A stretch of 61,529 nt of DNA, taken from the IMG/VR virus record IMGVR_UViG_3300025632_000015, positions 1-61,529 of that record; one strand, given 5' to 3'. A program made the translations under genes and the position numbers. The notes under the pieces are model-generated. The model was not told the DNA's origin and made no database searches. It saw only the letters and a program-made list of their open reading frames with translations. Below, one piece after another: positions 10,547 to 21,200 of the stretch. The stretch is from a virus. Positions within the stretch are counted from its first letter, which is position 1. Each line of letters starts with the position of its first letter.

Positions 10547-10849
10547 GTGAATCATAAATTAGGCATATCTGAGAAAACATGGACATACATTGGTGTGGCA
10601 TCCGGTACACTACTTTTGATGAGTTCTTTGCGCACAGCAGCCAATACTATTGGCAGCGATGGTGTGTTTGGTTACGGGAAGAGTCAAAAACTTGCGACCT
10701 ATGGGAAGGGCAAGGAGAAGACGTGGTCATCAATACAAGCACTTTCATTAGGACTAATTGCATTGACAATGGTAGAAAGTAGTCACGACAATTTAGTCAA
10801 ACTAGCAGAGATTAACGAACGAGGAAAAGAAAAGATACAATTTTGGTGA
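10547..10849 (+). CDS. Small membrane protein
   Basis: The product has 100 residues from a GTG start directly after GAGGTGATT. A hydrophobic segment lies at about residues 11-27 and a weaker one at about 67-82, with a short charged C-terminus. No family is recognised. It is followed after four bases by another one-segment protein, making a membrane-protein pair between the phosphatase and the giant genes. Presumably it is a virion-membrane or assembly protein. Confidence 0.6.
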   Translation: MNHKLGISEKTWTYIGVASGTLLLMSSLRTAANTIGSDGVFGYGKSQKLATYGKGKEKTWSSIQALSLGLIALTMVESSHDNLVKLAEINERGKEKIQFW

Positions 10850-10853
10850 TACA

Positions 10854-11069
10854 ATGGCAGAAATATGGAACCCCTTCGATGACGGAAACCCCGTTTACAA
10901 AGAACTAGCAAAGAAAACCGCAATAAATAATAACACCTGGAAATGGATAGGAAGCATTGCAGTTGTGATGATTGTTGCTGATTACGCTGGCAAAAAAGGA
11001 TTCAGACTCAGTGGAGTGTCAGGATTAGGCAGGGTTAAGAACAATCCATATGGAATAATCCGCAAGTGA
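10854..11069 (+). CDS. Small membrane protein with GLG-KNNP motif
   Basis: The product has 71 residues. A polar N-terminus is followed by one membrane segment (about residues 27-46), then SGLGRVKNNPYG near the C-terminus. This joins the two short motifs that recur in this window, G-L-G and K-x-N-P, within ten residues. The ATG follows the upstream TGA at once (TGATACAATG). No family is recognised. Confidence 0.6.
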   Translation: MAEIWNPFDDGNPVYKELAKKTAINNNTWKWIGSIAVVMIVADYAGKKGFRLSGVSGLGRVKNNPYGIIRK

Positions 11070-11078
11070 GGCGGAGGT

Positions 11079-14000
11079 ATGAGTAAATATGCTTTTTCTG
11101 AATCGTTCGGTGAATTTACCGACAAAGATACAGAAGACGCAGTATTGACTAGATACAAAAAGCACGTCATTGACCATATACTTCAACACTATGAAATACA
11201 CGTCAATAGTCACAATCGTGACAATTTAACTTCACATCAGTTGCTATATTACCATGTTTACGGCGATTATCGTTTAGTATTAGACGACAAGAAACCTAAG
11301 TTTGTTTACAAAACAACAGGATATACAGAAACAAATATATTGTTGGGCGCACCGATAGATGAGTACTATCTAAACAATTTTCTAAATCAAGAAGAAGAAG
11401 GCATTATCAATGGCATATATGATTCTGTAAAAAATGATGGCGCATTAAAATACGACACGGAAAAAGTAGATTGGTTAAACACCGAACTACAAAAAAGAGG
11501 CACAGGAACTAAATTTAACTTACCAAGCATTGGTACAGAGATTGTAAAAATGCATGCTTACGGAAATGCTTCGGATGATATTAAAAAAGGCTTGATTGAC
11601 GAAATGTATGCATTAAGTGAGTTCTTAGACTCAGAAGATAACAGAAATGAGTATCCAGCATTATACGATGAAGACGCTATAGAATTAGTTAACAAATTTC
11701 TCGTAAATCCATTTATGGACTCAAGCGAGTTTAATGGAAGTGTATCAAAATCCATAGCCGTCTTAATAGAATCATTTTTGACAAATTTAGAGTATCGTGA
11801 ACTCTACGACTCATATCCAGACGAAAAAACCAATCCCCTACCACTAGAGAAAAATATTTTTAAAACTTTACGAGATATATATGACATAGACAACGATTAT
11901 GACACAGAAGGAGCCATTAGCAAAATAGTATCGACATTGTTTGCAAAGTCTACGCAGAAGTACAATATTGACGACGAAGTAATGTTTTCAGACAATCTTT
12001 CAAGTGCGAAACTAACCGCAATAGCAGATTTATTAGAAGTAGACCAAGAAGAGATAATGGCGTCCGAGTACGTCATAACCGGATTTAGTGAGACTGGTGG
12101 ATATGTTTTGCGTACAGTAGATTTAGTTGGTGGCGGACCTGTACCGCTAGATTTGAATGACTCACCAGATGACGTAAAAATTGCAGAAAACGATTTGATT
12201 AAATCAACTACACCGAAATTTGATTACGACGAAGATTCTGGTGACGTCACAACCACTGGTGGTAAGAAAAAAAAGAAAGGCGGTGGCAAAGTAGTATTAG
12301 AGCCAGCGTTAATTATTTATCAAAGGATTCTACTCGATACGTTTTCTGCCATACAAATATTGTGTCACACCAATGAATGGGCAAGACAGGGTGGCAACAA
12401 TGCAGAGGCTAAAACCGAAGCAAAAATGCGATTTCTTTCCAGCGGAGTTAACGTATATGCTTCGACACAAAACAACAACCAAAATAAACAGAAAGGAAAT
12501 AACAACAAAAAAGGCAAAATAAAACCAATTCATATTTACGATTCATTCCCCAACATAGCACATTTTGACAGCGGAAGTGTAGTTGGAATACCACCAAATA
12601 AAGACAGTAAAGCAAAATTAGGAAATCGGGGTTTGTTAGATGAATTGGCAGATTGGAGAGGGTTCTACACACTCTCAGTGCTAGCCAAAGCAAGAAAGAA
12701 ATCATACGACAGACAGTCTATGGACACTTTTTACTCATCCGATATTTTACTAAAAGAAATCGCTTGGATGGCGACTGCGTTAAGTGACGGCTCAAAAGTA
12801 CTTTCTAAGAAAGAAGACCCAAGAGACTTAATGTCACAAATTCAATATACATACGTTCGAGGAGTGCCAACAGATAAGGACGGTAACGACTTACTGCAAC
12901 AAACAGCCGTTGCACCAAAGGAAACTGTTTTCTACGAAGTTGACGTACCTTTGTTGAAAGAAGTAATAATGACTTACACAGATGTTTACAATAAATCTGT
13001 TATATATCGTGCGTTCAATACAGCAAAGAACACAAAGGACAAAACCATAACCGTCGAAACTGACAACGTAAAGACATTGGTTGCAAATGCATTTGAGGAA
13101 CATAAAAAAGCCAAAAAAGCAGAGGATGAAGGAAAACCAGATGCAGAAATAAAAGCATTCAAAGATAAAAAAAGCGAATACCTAGGCCAAGCAATGAGGC
13201 AACAGCCCAATGCATTTAGAGTAGATCAACCGAAAGGAAAGTCGGGTCGCGACGAAGACAGTTATCCTGGCATAAAGTATCTGCCGAAAGGTGAGGGAGG
13301 CAAATTCCACGTTGATGTTACACAGATACCTAGTAACGTTACTGGTGCAGATAAAATACCAAAAGACCGGAACAAAAAATCACGTACAGCAGGTCCCGCA
13401 GATGCTGGCGAATCAATATACGACACAACCACAATAACAACTAGAGCCCCTGTGAAAGAAGCCGATCTTGCAAGAACAATATGGCAGTCTGTCAAAACAA
13501 GAACAACAGGACTGTTTGACTTAGAAGGTGCAAGACCTCACGAATTTATGTATCTGTTATTCGAGGAGATGAACAAAGTTCTCTCAAGGTCTAAGTTAAT
13601 CAAAGCACCATACCCTGAAGCATGGTTTGGTACAAACATTGTTGACAAGTTAATTACCGACCCTATGCAATTAGGAGAGAGCGTTGAGATAAGATTTTAC
13701 GAAGAAAAACTAGCAGAATACATTGGTGCATTAGAAAAAAGATACATGAGCAATTTTTTAATTCCATCAGTTTTATTGACACAAACACAAATGGGTCGTA
13801 TCAAATATAGCAAAAACCCAGAGAAACTAAAGATGGCGTTTATGGAAAGACTCGCAAAAGACTCAGCAAGCCCACAATTAGTAACGACTAATTATATTCT
13901 CAAACCATATGCAATAACAGTGGCCATCATGCGCGGTGTTTTACAAATACCCGAAAAAGACAGATCGTCTTTTGTCGCACAAGAAATAGATGAAGATATG

Positions 14001-14105
14001 CGCACGGAGATACGCAGACATATGTATAACAATGACATTAGACCACTGCTTCCTAGAGAACACCCATTGTTTGAACCAAGAGAGAAAATAGAGGAGGAGG
14101 AATAA
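11079..14105 (+). CDS. Giant acidic/helical protein, unknown function
   Basis: 1008 residues. GGCGGAGG precedes the ATG closely. The N-terminal 380 residues are acidic and helical. A Gly/Lys run (GGKKKKKGGG) near residue 396 and an Asn/Lys-rich run near residue 470 act as flexible linkers. The C-terminal 250 residues look globular and include a YSKNP motif. There is no membrane segment and I see no catalytic signature. The end (EEEE-stop) provides the GGAGGAGG ribosome site for the LigD-like gene, and TAATG overlaps its start. Tight coupling suggests the two are needed in fixed proportion, but no function is claimed. Confidence 0.6.
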   Translation: MSKYAFSESFGEFTDKDTEDAVLTRYKKHVIDHILQHYEIHVNSHNRDNLTSHQLLYYHVYGDYRLVLDDKKPKFVYKTTGYTETNILLGAPIDEYYLNNFLNQEEEGIINGIYDSVKNDGALKYDTEKVDWLNTELQKRGTGTKFNLPSIGTEIVKMHAYGNASDDIKKGLIDEMYALSEFLDSEDNRNEYPALYDEDAIELVNKFLVNPFMDSSEFNGSVSKSIAVLIESFLTNLEYRELYDSYPDEKTNPLPLEKNIFKTLRDIYDIDNDYDTEGAISKIVSTLFAKSTQKYNIDDEVMFSDNLSSAKLTAIADLLEVDQEEIMASEYVITGFSETGGYVLRTVDLVGGGPVPLDLNDSPDDVKIAENDLIKSTTPKFDYDEDSGDVTTTGGKKKKKGGGKVVLEPALIIYQRILLDTFSAIQILCHTNEWARQGGNNAEAKTEAKMRFLSSGVNVYASTQNNNQNKQKGNNNKKGKIKPIHIYDSFPNIAHFDSGSVVGIPPNKDSKAKLGNRGLLDELADWRGFYTLSVLAKARKKSYDRQSMDTFYSSDILLKEIAWMATALSDGSKVLSKKEDPRDLMSQIQYTYVRGVPTDKDGNDLLQQTAVAPKETVFYEVDVPLLKEVIMTYTDVYNKSVIYRAFNTAKNTKDKTITVETDNVKTLVANAFEEHKKAKKAEDEGKPDAEIKAFKDKKSEYLGQAMRQQPNAFRVDQPKGKSGRDEDSYPGIKYLPKGEGGKFHVDVTQIPSNVTGADKIPKDRNKKSRTAGPADAGESIYDTTTITTRAPVKEADLARTIWQSVKTRTTGLFDLEGARPHEFMYLLFEEMNKVLSRSKLIKAPYPEAWFGTNIVDKLITDPMQLGESVEIRFYEEKLAEYIGALEKRYMSNFLIPSVLLTQTQMGRIKYSKNPEKLKMAFMERLAKDSASPQLVTTNYILKPYAITVAIMRGVLQIPEKDRSSFVAQEIDEDMRTEIRRHMYNNDIRPLLPREHPLFEPREKIEEEE

Positions 14106-17100
14106 TGAGTGACTTCAACCTTGTATTCGTAGAGTTTGATAAGTTTGCTCGACTAGAAACTGTAGATAAAGAAACATTGACAGAAGACGACATAGATTTA
14201 TTCTTGACTAATTTCCTAGCACCAAACTCATTCTTCTATCACAAAGGTTTGCAGATAAGTTGCGCAAATAAGCCAGACAGAGAGACTGGTGAAAAAGCAT
14301 ATGACATGGACGGTAAGTCTTATGTTGAAGCAGTTAATGAATTAAAACCAATATTAAGTAAAAAGATAAGAGATAGTTATGGTAGCATTTCTAAAGACTC
14401 TAACGCATTTGCATTCGATGCCGCACCTAGAACTGTCAAAGAAATTGCATTAAGTTTGGCATACGGTGCAGGATTAAATGCAGCAAAATGGCAAGCAATG
14501 TCAGAAATAGAAAGAATACAACACCCTGTTTACGCGAATGCACAAATAGAAGCAAATAGAATACAAAGTAGATTGGCACAGTATCATGAAAAGGTATTGC
14601 CTTTTATGCTAAGAAAAACAATGCATCACCCCATTTCGTTTATCAAATATAGCCAAACAAAAGGATACATCCCTACACCAATCAGGAATACTAACGAAGT
14701 TAATGAAGTTACACTATCGTCAGAAGAAGATTTGCAAAACATGCTGAGCAGTAAAAGATACAACGATACTGGATTCCCTGGTGCCAAAGATGAAGAAATC
14801 AGGGGATTAGTCTGGGATCCATCACCAAGCAGAAAGAATTTGAAACTCGCTGTTATTGATATTGACAACCCAGCAGACTTAAGCAAAGCAAAACTAAGAG
14901 AAGTTACGCGTAGTGCTGCCCTAAGAATAGCAAATGCAGGACATCCATACATCATAATGTATACAGGTAAAAATTTTCAAATATGGATGGGTGAAAGTAA
15001 AAACAAACTGGGTGATGCACCGGAAGTTATAGATTATCTTAGAGGACTTTTGAATGGACTTGGTAACTTCCAAGGCAAACAAGAAGCCATTGATGCAAAG
15101 GAAATATGGTTTGACGAAAACATATTAGCAAGTTCAGTAAATAAATTACCAACTAGGATGTTCTTTAGTTTGCACTATCCACTAAAAAACCAAGAGAAGT
15201 CATATAGTGGTTTAGCCGCTGTACCAGTAAGCATTGACAATGTAAAGACATTTGATCCTTACAAGCATGCACATCCAGATATTGTATTACTAAACTTTGA
15301 CAAATATGCTAGTGTCATAGCCGCTTTCTTTGACTCAGTGAAAGTTGGACAAGACTATGGAGAGGATACAGAAACAGATCCAGAGTGCATTAGATTACCA
15401 GAGAAGTACCCTGATAATGAACTAGTATCTCTAATAGATAGTAATAGTAATACTATAGGGGTTAAGTTAGAAGATATAGCTAATAAAGTAGCAGACGAAG
15501 CGTCTACATTTGTATATGCAAAAGCAAAAGGTATAGACGCAGTAATAACATACAATGAGCGAGGCGGACTTAGATTCGGTAAGAATACCTTGACTAGCAC
15601 TAAAGTAAGGTCGACAGGTAACAGAAAAGAAGAAGTTAGCGAGAGTACCTTATCTGCAATCATAACTCGAACAGGTATAGTGATACACAGTGATTACATC
15701 TCTAGGGATTTGCAGCGGTATTGTCAGTCTAAAAATATCAAAGAACTAACTTTGGTTGGTCAACTAACAAGCACAGACTACATTGGTAATGAATTGGAAG
15801 AACAAGAAATACGTGGAGTAGTATCAAGAAAAGAAGGCATCCTTGCCGAAGAGTTCAAGACACTAAGATTCGTAGTCAATAAGATAGCATTCCATAACAA
15901 TGAAATGGTCCCATTAGAGATAATGCATAAAGAAGTTCAGAAATTAAACAGTAGTAGAATACTACCAGGACCCAGCACAAACTTTACAAATCCTATGGGA
16001 GAGAAAATTAAAACATATTACAAAACCATAAGAAGCCTAAGACTGGGTAGAGAACTAGTCGTATTGGGCGAAGAGTCGTATCTCATTTCTGCATCAGACA
16101 CAATGAACATGGTAATATTAGGCATGGACGCCAGGTCAACTGCATACCAACAAAATTCCAAAGAAATCGGTACCGTGTATGTGGGCGTTATCAAAACTGA
16201 TAGAAACAGAGGACCAGTATATTACATCATGGCAAAAGCAGAAATTGCATTAAAGAAAGAAGATAGGATACGACTCAAAGAGTTGGTTGTTGGTGAAGAT
16301 GGTAAAAACATAGTACCAGTCAATGTTAGAGATGACCAGTTCGTAAATGACATAGTGCTTACAGAACCAAATATAGTAGTAGAAGTAGCATATAGTGATA
16401 TTAGCAGTAGAATGACAATTGCACTTCCGTCACAATTTATTCCTGGCACCGCTTCTGGTAGACCTAAACTATACAGAATATTGGATGCGAAGCGATATAT
16501 CACAAAGATGGTCGGAGCAAAAGTTATCAGAATTAACGAAGATCTAAACCCATTAAAACAAACAGATGTCTCTTTCGACCAAGATAACCTAATCAAAATA
16601 CAAGGAACAGCACCAAAAGGAGGTTTTACAATTGTGCAATCGCTACCGAACCCAATCAAGAGAGACGATTTGTACTCAACATATGACAAACTTCTCGGCG
16701 AAGAAATAGATCCTAAGCTACCGTGGAAGATGTCTGAAAAAGCATTTGATAAGTTCAGTAAGTTAACTAAAAATAAAGCACTAATTGGTTATGTCGATGG
16801 AAAGAGAATTTACTACAACGAAGCAGACGATTGGGTAATGCATGGAAATAACGAAGATTTCTTTTGGGCATCAATGACTTTCAGATCGATTATGAGTCCA
16901 TTCAAATTACGAGGCGTTGACATAATGACCGCAGCCAAGATGTGTGCAGAGTATGGCGTGAATTGGCATTTGGTTGTATCAGAAAATACTTTCTACTGGA
17001 TGTACTGTAGCATAGAAAACGATCAGATCCGTAAAGAACATTCTAAGTACATACGTGATGAAGACTACGATGGTGATATAGAAGAAGTTTTATCCGATTT

Positions 17101-18259
17101 ATTACACACAGTTAATTCAACATATTCTCCCAAATCAGTTGTTAAAGATGCAAAAGTTCCGGGGTTTGTGTTTGATGTAACTGTTGTCGAAAAGATTAAA
17201 CAAAACCCTGCTTTTTATGGCGTACCAAAGAAACTCAACTCATGGATGGATGTTTACCTTGATAGCGAAGACTTGGGTCTAGATGAAGACGGCAATCAAA
17301 AATATAGATATGTAGAAGCCGGTGGAACAATAGTACCATTGACTACGTATGGTGGACGTAAAGAAGATGTTCCATTACTAAGCAAGAATTACCTTGTAGA
17401 AAAAGACAGGCGTATACCAGGAGAATTCGATGTCGCAGCTAGGCGACACCATAAAGGCGAACCAGGATACAAAGTATACATTGATGAGGGTTCCGCAAAT
17501 AGTCTAAATGCAACACCCCACTATACTCAAACTAGTTTACCTTTCAGCTTTGCAACCGCAGTAGATGACAAATACGGTTATGGGCAAGACGGTAATAGAG
17601 TACTATTTGGCAAAAGTGGATCTGCTGGTCAGTTAAAACAAATCACAGACAAGTATGATACAAAGTCGTTCAAGACGCAAATGGACAACCATGATCTATC
17701 AAATAAAGAACAAGCAAAAGAAGACGCAAGATTACTCCAGTCGATGTTTAATTATGTACCAGGTGGTAAAGTTTTAGATCCAAATAAAAAAGAAACAGAA
17801 ACTAGATCCGGATCAGGACTAAGTTTAGATTACCAAAAAGCGTATGAAGCCGACAATAAAAGGCTACAGAAAGCAACGACAGAAACTCCTTTTGCACACT
17901 TTAAAGCCAAAACTAACCCACCAATAAAAGCACAAGCATGGGCTGAATATGTCAGTAAGTATGTAGAAACACATAGATTATGGGATGCCGAGCCAGAACC
18001 TAAAGAAACCTGGGAAAGATACAGTCTTGGAGCATTTCCTGCACACTTTGTTGAAATGTTAGAAAAGGAAAGATTATTGTTAAAGGCACAAGACGCACAC
18101 TCGTTAACAGAAGACGAACTGCGAATACTCAACGAATCTTTTAGTGCTGCACCATCAGGAGACTTGTTGGAAAGTGCGCTTAGTGATTTATTTGAAGCAG
18201 TAGAAGAAGAGGAGGAAGTCGAATATGAACCAGATGATGAAGACTACGACATCACATGA
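14105..18259 (+). CDS. LigD-like primase-polymerase / ATP-ligase-like fusion protein
   Basis: 1384 residues. Residues about 200-400 resemble the archaeo-eukaryotic primase/LigD polymerase fold: a hydrophobic strand with DID (LAVIDIDNP, about 246-254), a later YTGKNFQIWMG where LigD has a Gly-Lys-x-x-His segment (the His is Gln here), and FFSLHYPL before AAVPVS, like the end of LigD polymerase domains. Residues about 460-600 sit where the ligase core would be, but the KxDG nucleotidylation motif reads KAKGID. Residues about 660-800 match the ligase OB domain, including VVEVAYSD. The remaining C-terminus is unrecognised. It is probably a replication or repair protein; polymerase and ligase activity are both doubtful because key residues are changed. 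Confidence 0.5.
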   Translation: MSDFNLVFVEFDKFARLETVDKETLTEDDIDLFLTNFLAPNSFFYHKGLQISCANKPDRETGEKAYDMDGKSYVEAVNELKPILSKKIRDSYGSISKDSNAFAFDAAPRTVKEIALSLAYGAGLNAAKWQAMSEIERIQHPVYANAQIEANRIQSRLAQYHEKVLPFMLRKTMHHPISFIKYSQTKGYIPTPIRNTNEVNEVTLSSEEDLQNMLSSKRYNDTGFPGAKDEEIRGLVWDPSPSRKNLKLAVIDIDNPADLSKAKLREVTRSAALRIANAGHPYIIMYTGKNFQIWMGESKNKLGDAPEVIDYLRGLLNGLGNFQGKQEAIDAKEIWFDENILASSVNKLPTRMFFSLHYPLKNQEKSYSGLAAVPVSIDNVKTFDPYKHAHPDIVLLNFDKYASVIAAFFDSVKVGQDYGEDTETDPECIRLPEKYPDNELVSLIDSNSNTIGVKLEDIANKVADEASTFVYAKAKGIDAVITYNERGGLRFGKNTLTSTKVRSTGNRKEEVSESTLSAIITRTGIVIHSDYISRDLQRYCQSKNIKELTLVGQLTSTDYIGNELEEQEIRGVVSRKEGILAEEFKTLRFVVNKIAFHNNEMVPLEIMHKEVQKLNSSRILPGPSTNFTNPMGEKIKTYYKTIRSLRLGRELVVLGEESYLISASDTMNMVILGMDARSTAYQQNSKEIGTVYVGVIKTDRNRGPVYYIMAKAEIALKKEDRIRLKELVVGEDGKNIVPVNVRDDQFVNDIVLTEPNIVVEVAYSDISSRMTIALPSQFIPGTASGRPKLYRILDAKRYITKMVGAKVIRINEDLNPLKQTDVSFDQDNLIKIQGTAPKGGFTIVQSLPNPIKRDDLYSTYDKLLGEEIDPKLPWKMSEKAFDKFSKLTKNKALIGYVDGKRIYYNEADDWVMHGNNEDFFWASMTFRSIMSPFKLRGVDIMTAAKMCAEYGVNWHLVVSENTFYWMYCSIENDQIRKEHSKYIRDEDYDGDIEEVLSDLLHTVNSTYSPKSVVKDAKVPGFVFDVTVVEKIKQNPAFYGVPKKLNSWMDVYLDSEDLGLDEDGNQKYRYVEAGGTIVPLTTYGGRKEDVPLLSKNYLVEKDRRIPGEFDVAARRHHKGEPGYKVYIDEGSANSLNATPHYTQTSLPFSFATAVDDKYGYGQDGNRVLFGKSGSAGQLKQITDKYDTKSFKTQMDNHDLSNKEQAKEDARLLQSMFNYVPGGKVLDPNKKETETRSGSGLSLDYQKAYEADNKRLQKATTETPFAHFKAKTNPPIKAQAWAEYVSKYVETHRLWDAEPEPKETWERYSLGAFPAHFVEMLEKERLLLKAQDAHSLTEDELRILNESFSAAPSGDLLESALSDLFEAVEEEEEVEYEPDDEDYDIT

Positions 18260-21200
18260 TATTGCAACCCTACTGAACTTTCCAGAAATAGGACAAATAC
18301 TTTCTGGTAACAAAGTTACTGATACAGACGTCAAGTATAAAGATGGTGTATTTAGATACAGAATAACTTTACCAAAAGGCGTAAGACGTAGCGACATACC
18401 AAACATACTGCGTGATTTTTACAATATTGGAATTTTTACATTGAATAGCGAAGATCACATAGTAGAGAATCATGACTATCAAACAAGGACCACCAGAAAC
18501 AATGTAGTTGTAATCGGGTCAATGCAGATAACTCCTGTGAGTTTAACTAATCCAGTACTAAAGAAGATGACTGCTCTAGAAGATTTTAACAACGAATATG
18601 ATAAGATGGTCATGACGGCTCCGGAGACTTACTTCAAAGCATTTCCATATAGAGGCTTTAATGGCCCAACATTTAGGGCTAAACTATTTTCTTTCGTATC
18701 AAACATGGGAGAAAACTATGGGTACTGTGATGATAAAACAATCTACCATCGTAGAGCATCATTAGTTATGCCTAAAATAAAAATTACCAAAGCACCGGAA
18801 CAAGCAAAAATGTTCTACCATACACACCCTAAAAGAGACGAACCGTCTCTGAGTTCTGCAGACGACTATCTAATATATTTCGATATGAGTCACAAGCCAA
18901 GAAATATTAGACACTTCTATACTGTAATGGCAGACAGAATGGATTACTTTCACATTGTACCTAAACCGTCAAAGAAGAAAGACTACGTTAAAATTAATGA
19001 AGACAAGTTCATTGCAGAGTTAGATAATCAAATAGATGAAGCCGCAAGCAGATTAGATCAGGTGATGTCTAGTGATTCATACGGTGACGACTTACAATAC
19101 TGTGAAAAAGTAACACGTGAAGTAGTAAAATGGTTAAACAATAAATATAAAAAATACTTTACAATAACTTACAAATGCCACTACCGAGTAAAGAATAACC
19201 CAGATAAACCAACTGGAAACGATTTGCACTTAGATGATGAGTTTATTGGTAAAGCACTAAAAGATCTGAAAACAGGAGCTGCATCTTGGCCAGAGTTTAG
19301 GGAGAAAGACAAGCCACAAGAAAATTATGCATATTGGCATTCAAAATACTTTACTATGAATAAGGATGCAAAAGGCGTTGGTTACATGGGGTTACTTCCC
19401 GGTGACACTAGAAGGTTCAACCATTTCATATATGCTAATTATAGAGGTAGTGAATATACCTATGAAGATATACTAGGTATACTATGTATAAGTAATGATA
19501 TAAAGATTAGAGATGCTAAGATAAGAGATGGTAAAGGAATTACTAGTAGGATAGAAGATATCTTAGATTACTTAGAGATACACAATGAAGAGATTAGAGA
19601 AGACATTATGCTTTATGATTCTATAGTGGCAGTAGATGCTTATGGGTCTATGGCAGAAATAGTTGGTGAAGAACATAATTTTATTTTACCGATAGCAGAC
19701 TTTTCAATGCAAAGTGTAGAAGCAATGAAGCTAGTTCGTGGCGGTAAGAAGAATCTGGAGCGAGCAAAATATGATATCATGGTTACGCTCAAAGAAAAGA
19801 TGGGTAAAGCAGTAGCAGATGCCTTGGGAAAAAGGAATAAGCAACTGGTAGACACTGGAACACCCGTATCAATTAATGCATATCACCCATGGAATGATCC
19901 CACAGACACTCGCAATACCTATCCAGGAGATAGCATAAAATCATCTACATTGGGGATTAATCCTCCAGTTCAAAGAAAAAAACGTGAGTTTGGTATGGTT
20001 TTACCAAAAAACGTATTTGACAATCAAGAGTTGCTATTAGAAGTTTTAGAACCGTTCAAAAAACCAGATAAGGATTTAAGAAACGAAAGAACAAACCAAT
20101 ATAACATTGTTGTGCCTGGGGACAACTCTGCTGTGAATTTTACTTTTTACGACACTGGTACCGTCCAAATATTTGTTCCGGCAAAAGGATACCCAATGCC
20201 AGAAAATCCAGACGAAGCAGTTCTTGTTGCAGTTAGAACACTTATTGAAACAATAAATGACATGGGACTTGCGAAACCCATTGAAACAGATGATATAGCA
20301 TTTGGTACGATAGAACCGATACGTAACCCAAATACTGGAGTTATCGTAGCCTTAGTCGGGCCAATACAGCCGACAAAAAACAAGATACTTGATTCACTGT
20401 CTAAAAGAATGAACGCTAGTGTAGTAACTACGTTCACGACAAAGATACTGAAGGCTTACGAGAGAAGACCAAACATAGTAGAAGTTACTGATGAGATATT
20501 TACTAAGATGGAGAATGGTGGAGAGATAGTCGTAGCAACACAAACATACGATGGTTACAAGCGTGGATTCAGCAGAAAAGATATGCAAAAAGGAGATTTC
20601 ATGATGATAGATGCAGAGGTAAGTGATTTACACTTTCTGATTAATGCAAAGCCGTCTGTGATTAGTTTCTTCTTACATCCAACTAATTCTGAGGCAACAA
20701 TAGAAGGATACATGTCTAAATATGTTTCACCTCAAGAAGCAAAAAGAGTTTCTAGGTCTATCGAACCTTCACAAGATCAAGTAGAACATATTATTGAATA
20801 TGACATTGAAAGACCTGCTTCGGCAATAGAAGAAATCTACAACACAATTCCAAAACCAAACCCAATGCCTAAATCAATTGGTTCTATGATGGTTTCATCA
20901 AATGGTGAATATTACTTACGTGTAAAAAACAATCCTTCACACAATAGTTGTCCAGCAGTAACACAGAACTTGGAATTAAATACCAAGAATAGAAACTCTG
21001 CAATAAAAGCAGATTACATAAAATACGGCCCACTTAATTTAGCAGACGAAGATTACTGGGTCAAAGCAGCGGAACACTGGAACACAACACCAGAAGTTGC
21101 TAAAGAATCAAAGTGTGGTAATTGTGTCGCATTTGACATATCACCAAGAATGTTAGATTGTATGCCAGGATCTGTACAAGATGACGGGCAATTAGGAATG

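Noticed and set aside
20080-20270. Short resemblance to one repeat of TATA-binding protein in the mosaic protein
   Set aside because: Only a strand with TGTVQIFVPAK and a following helix fit; the second repeat and the key residues are not visible.
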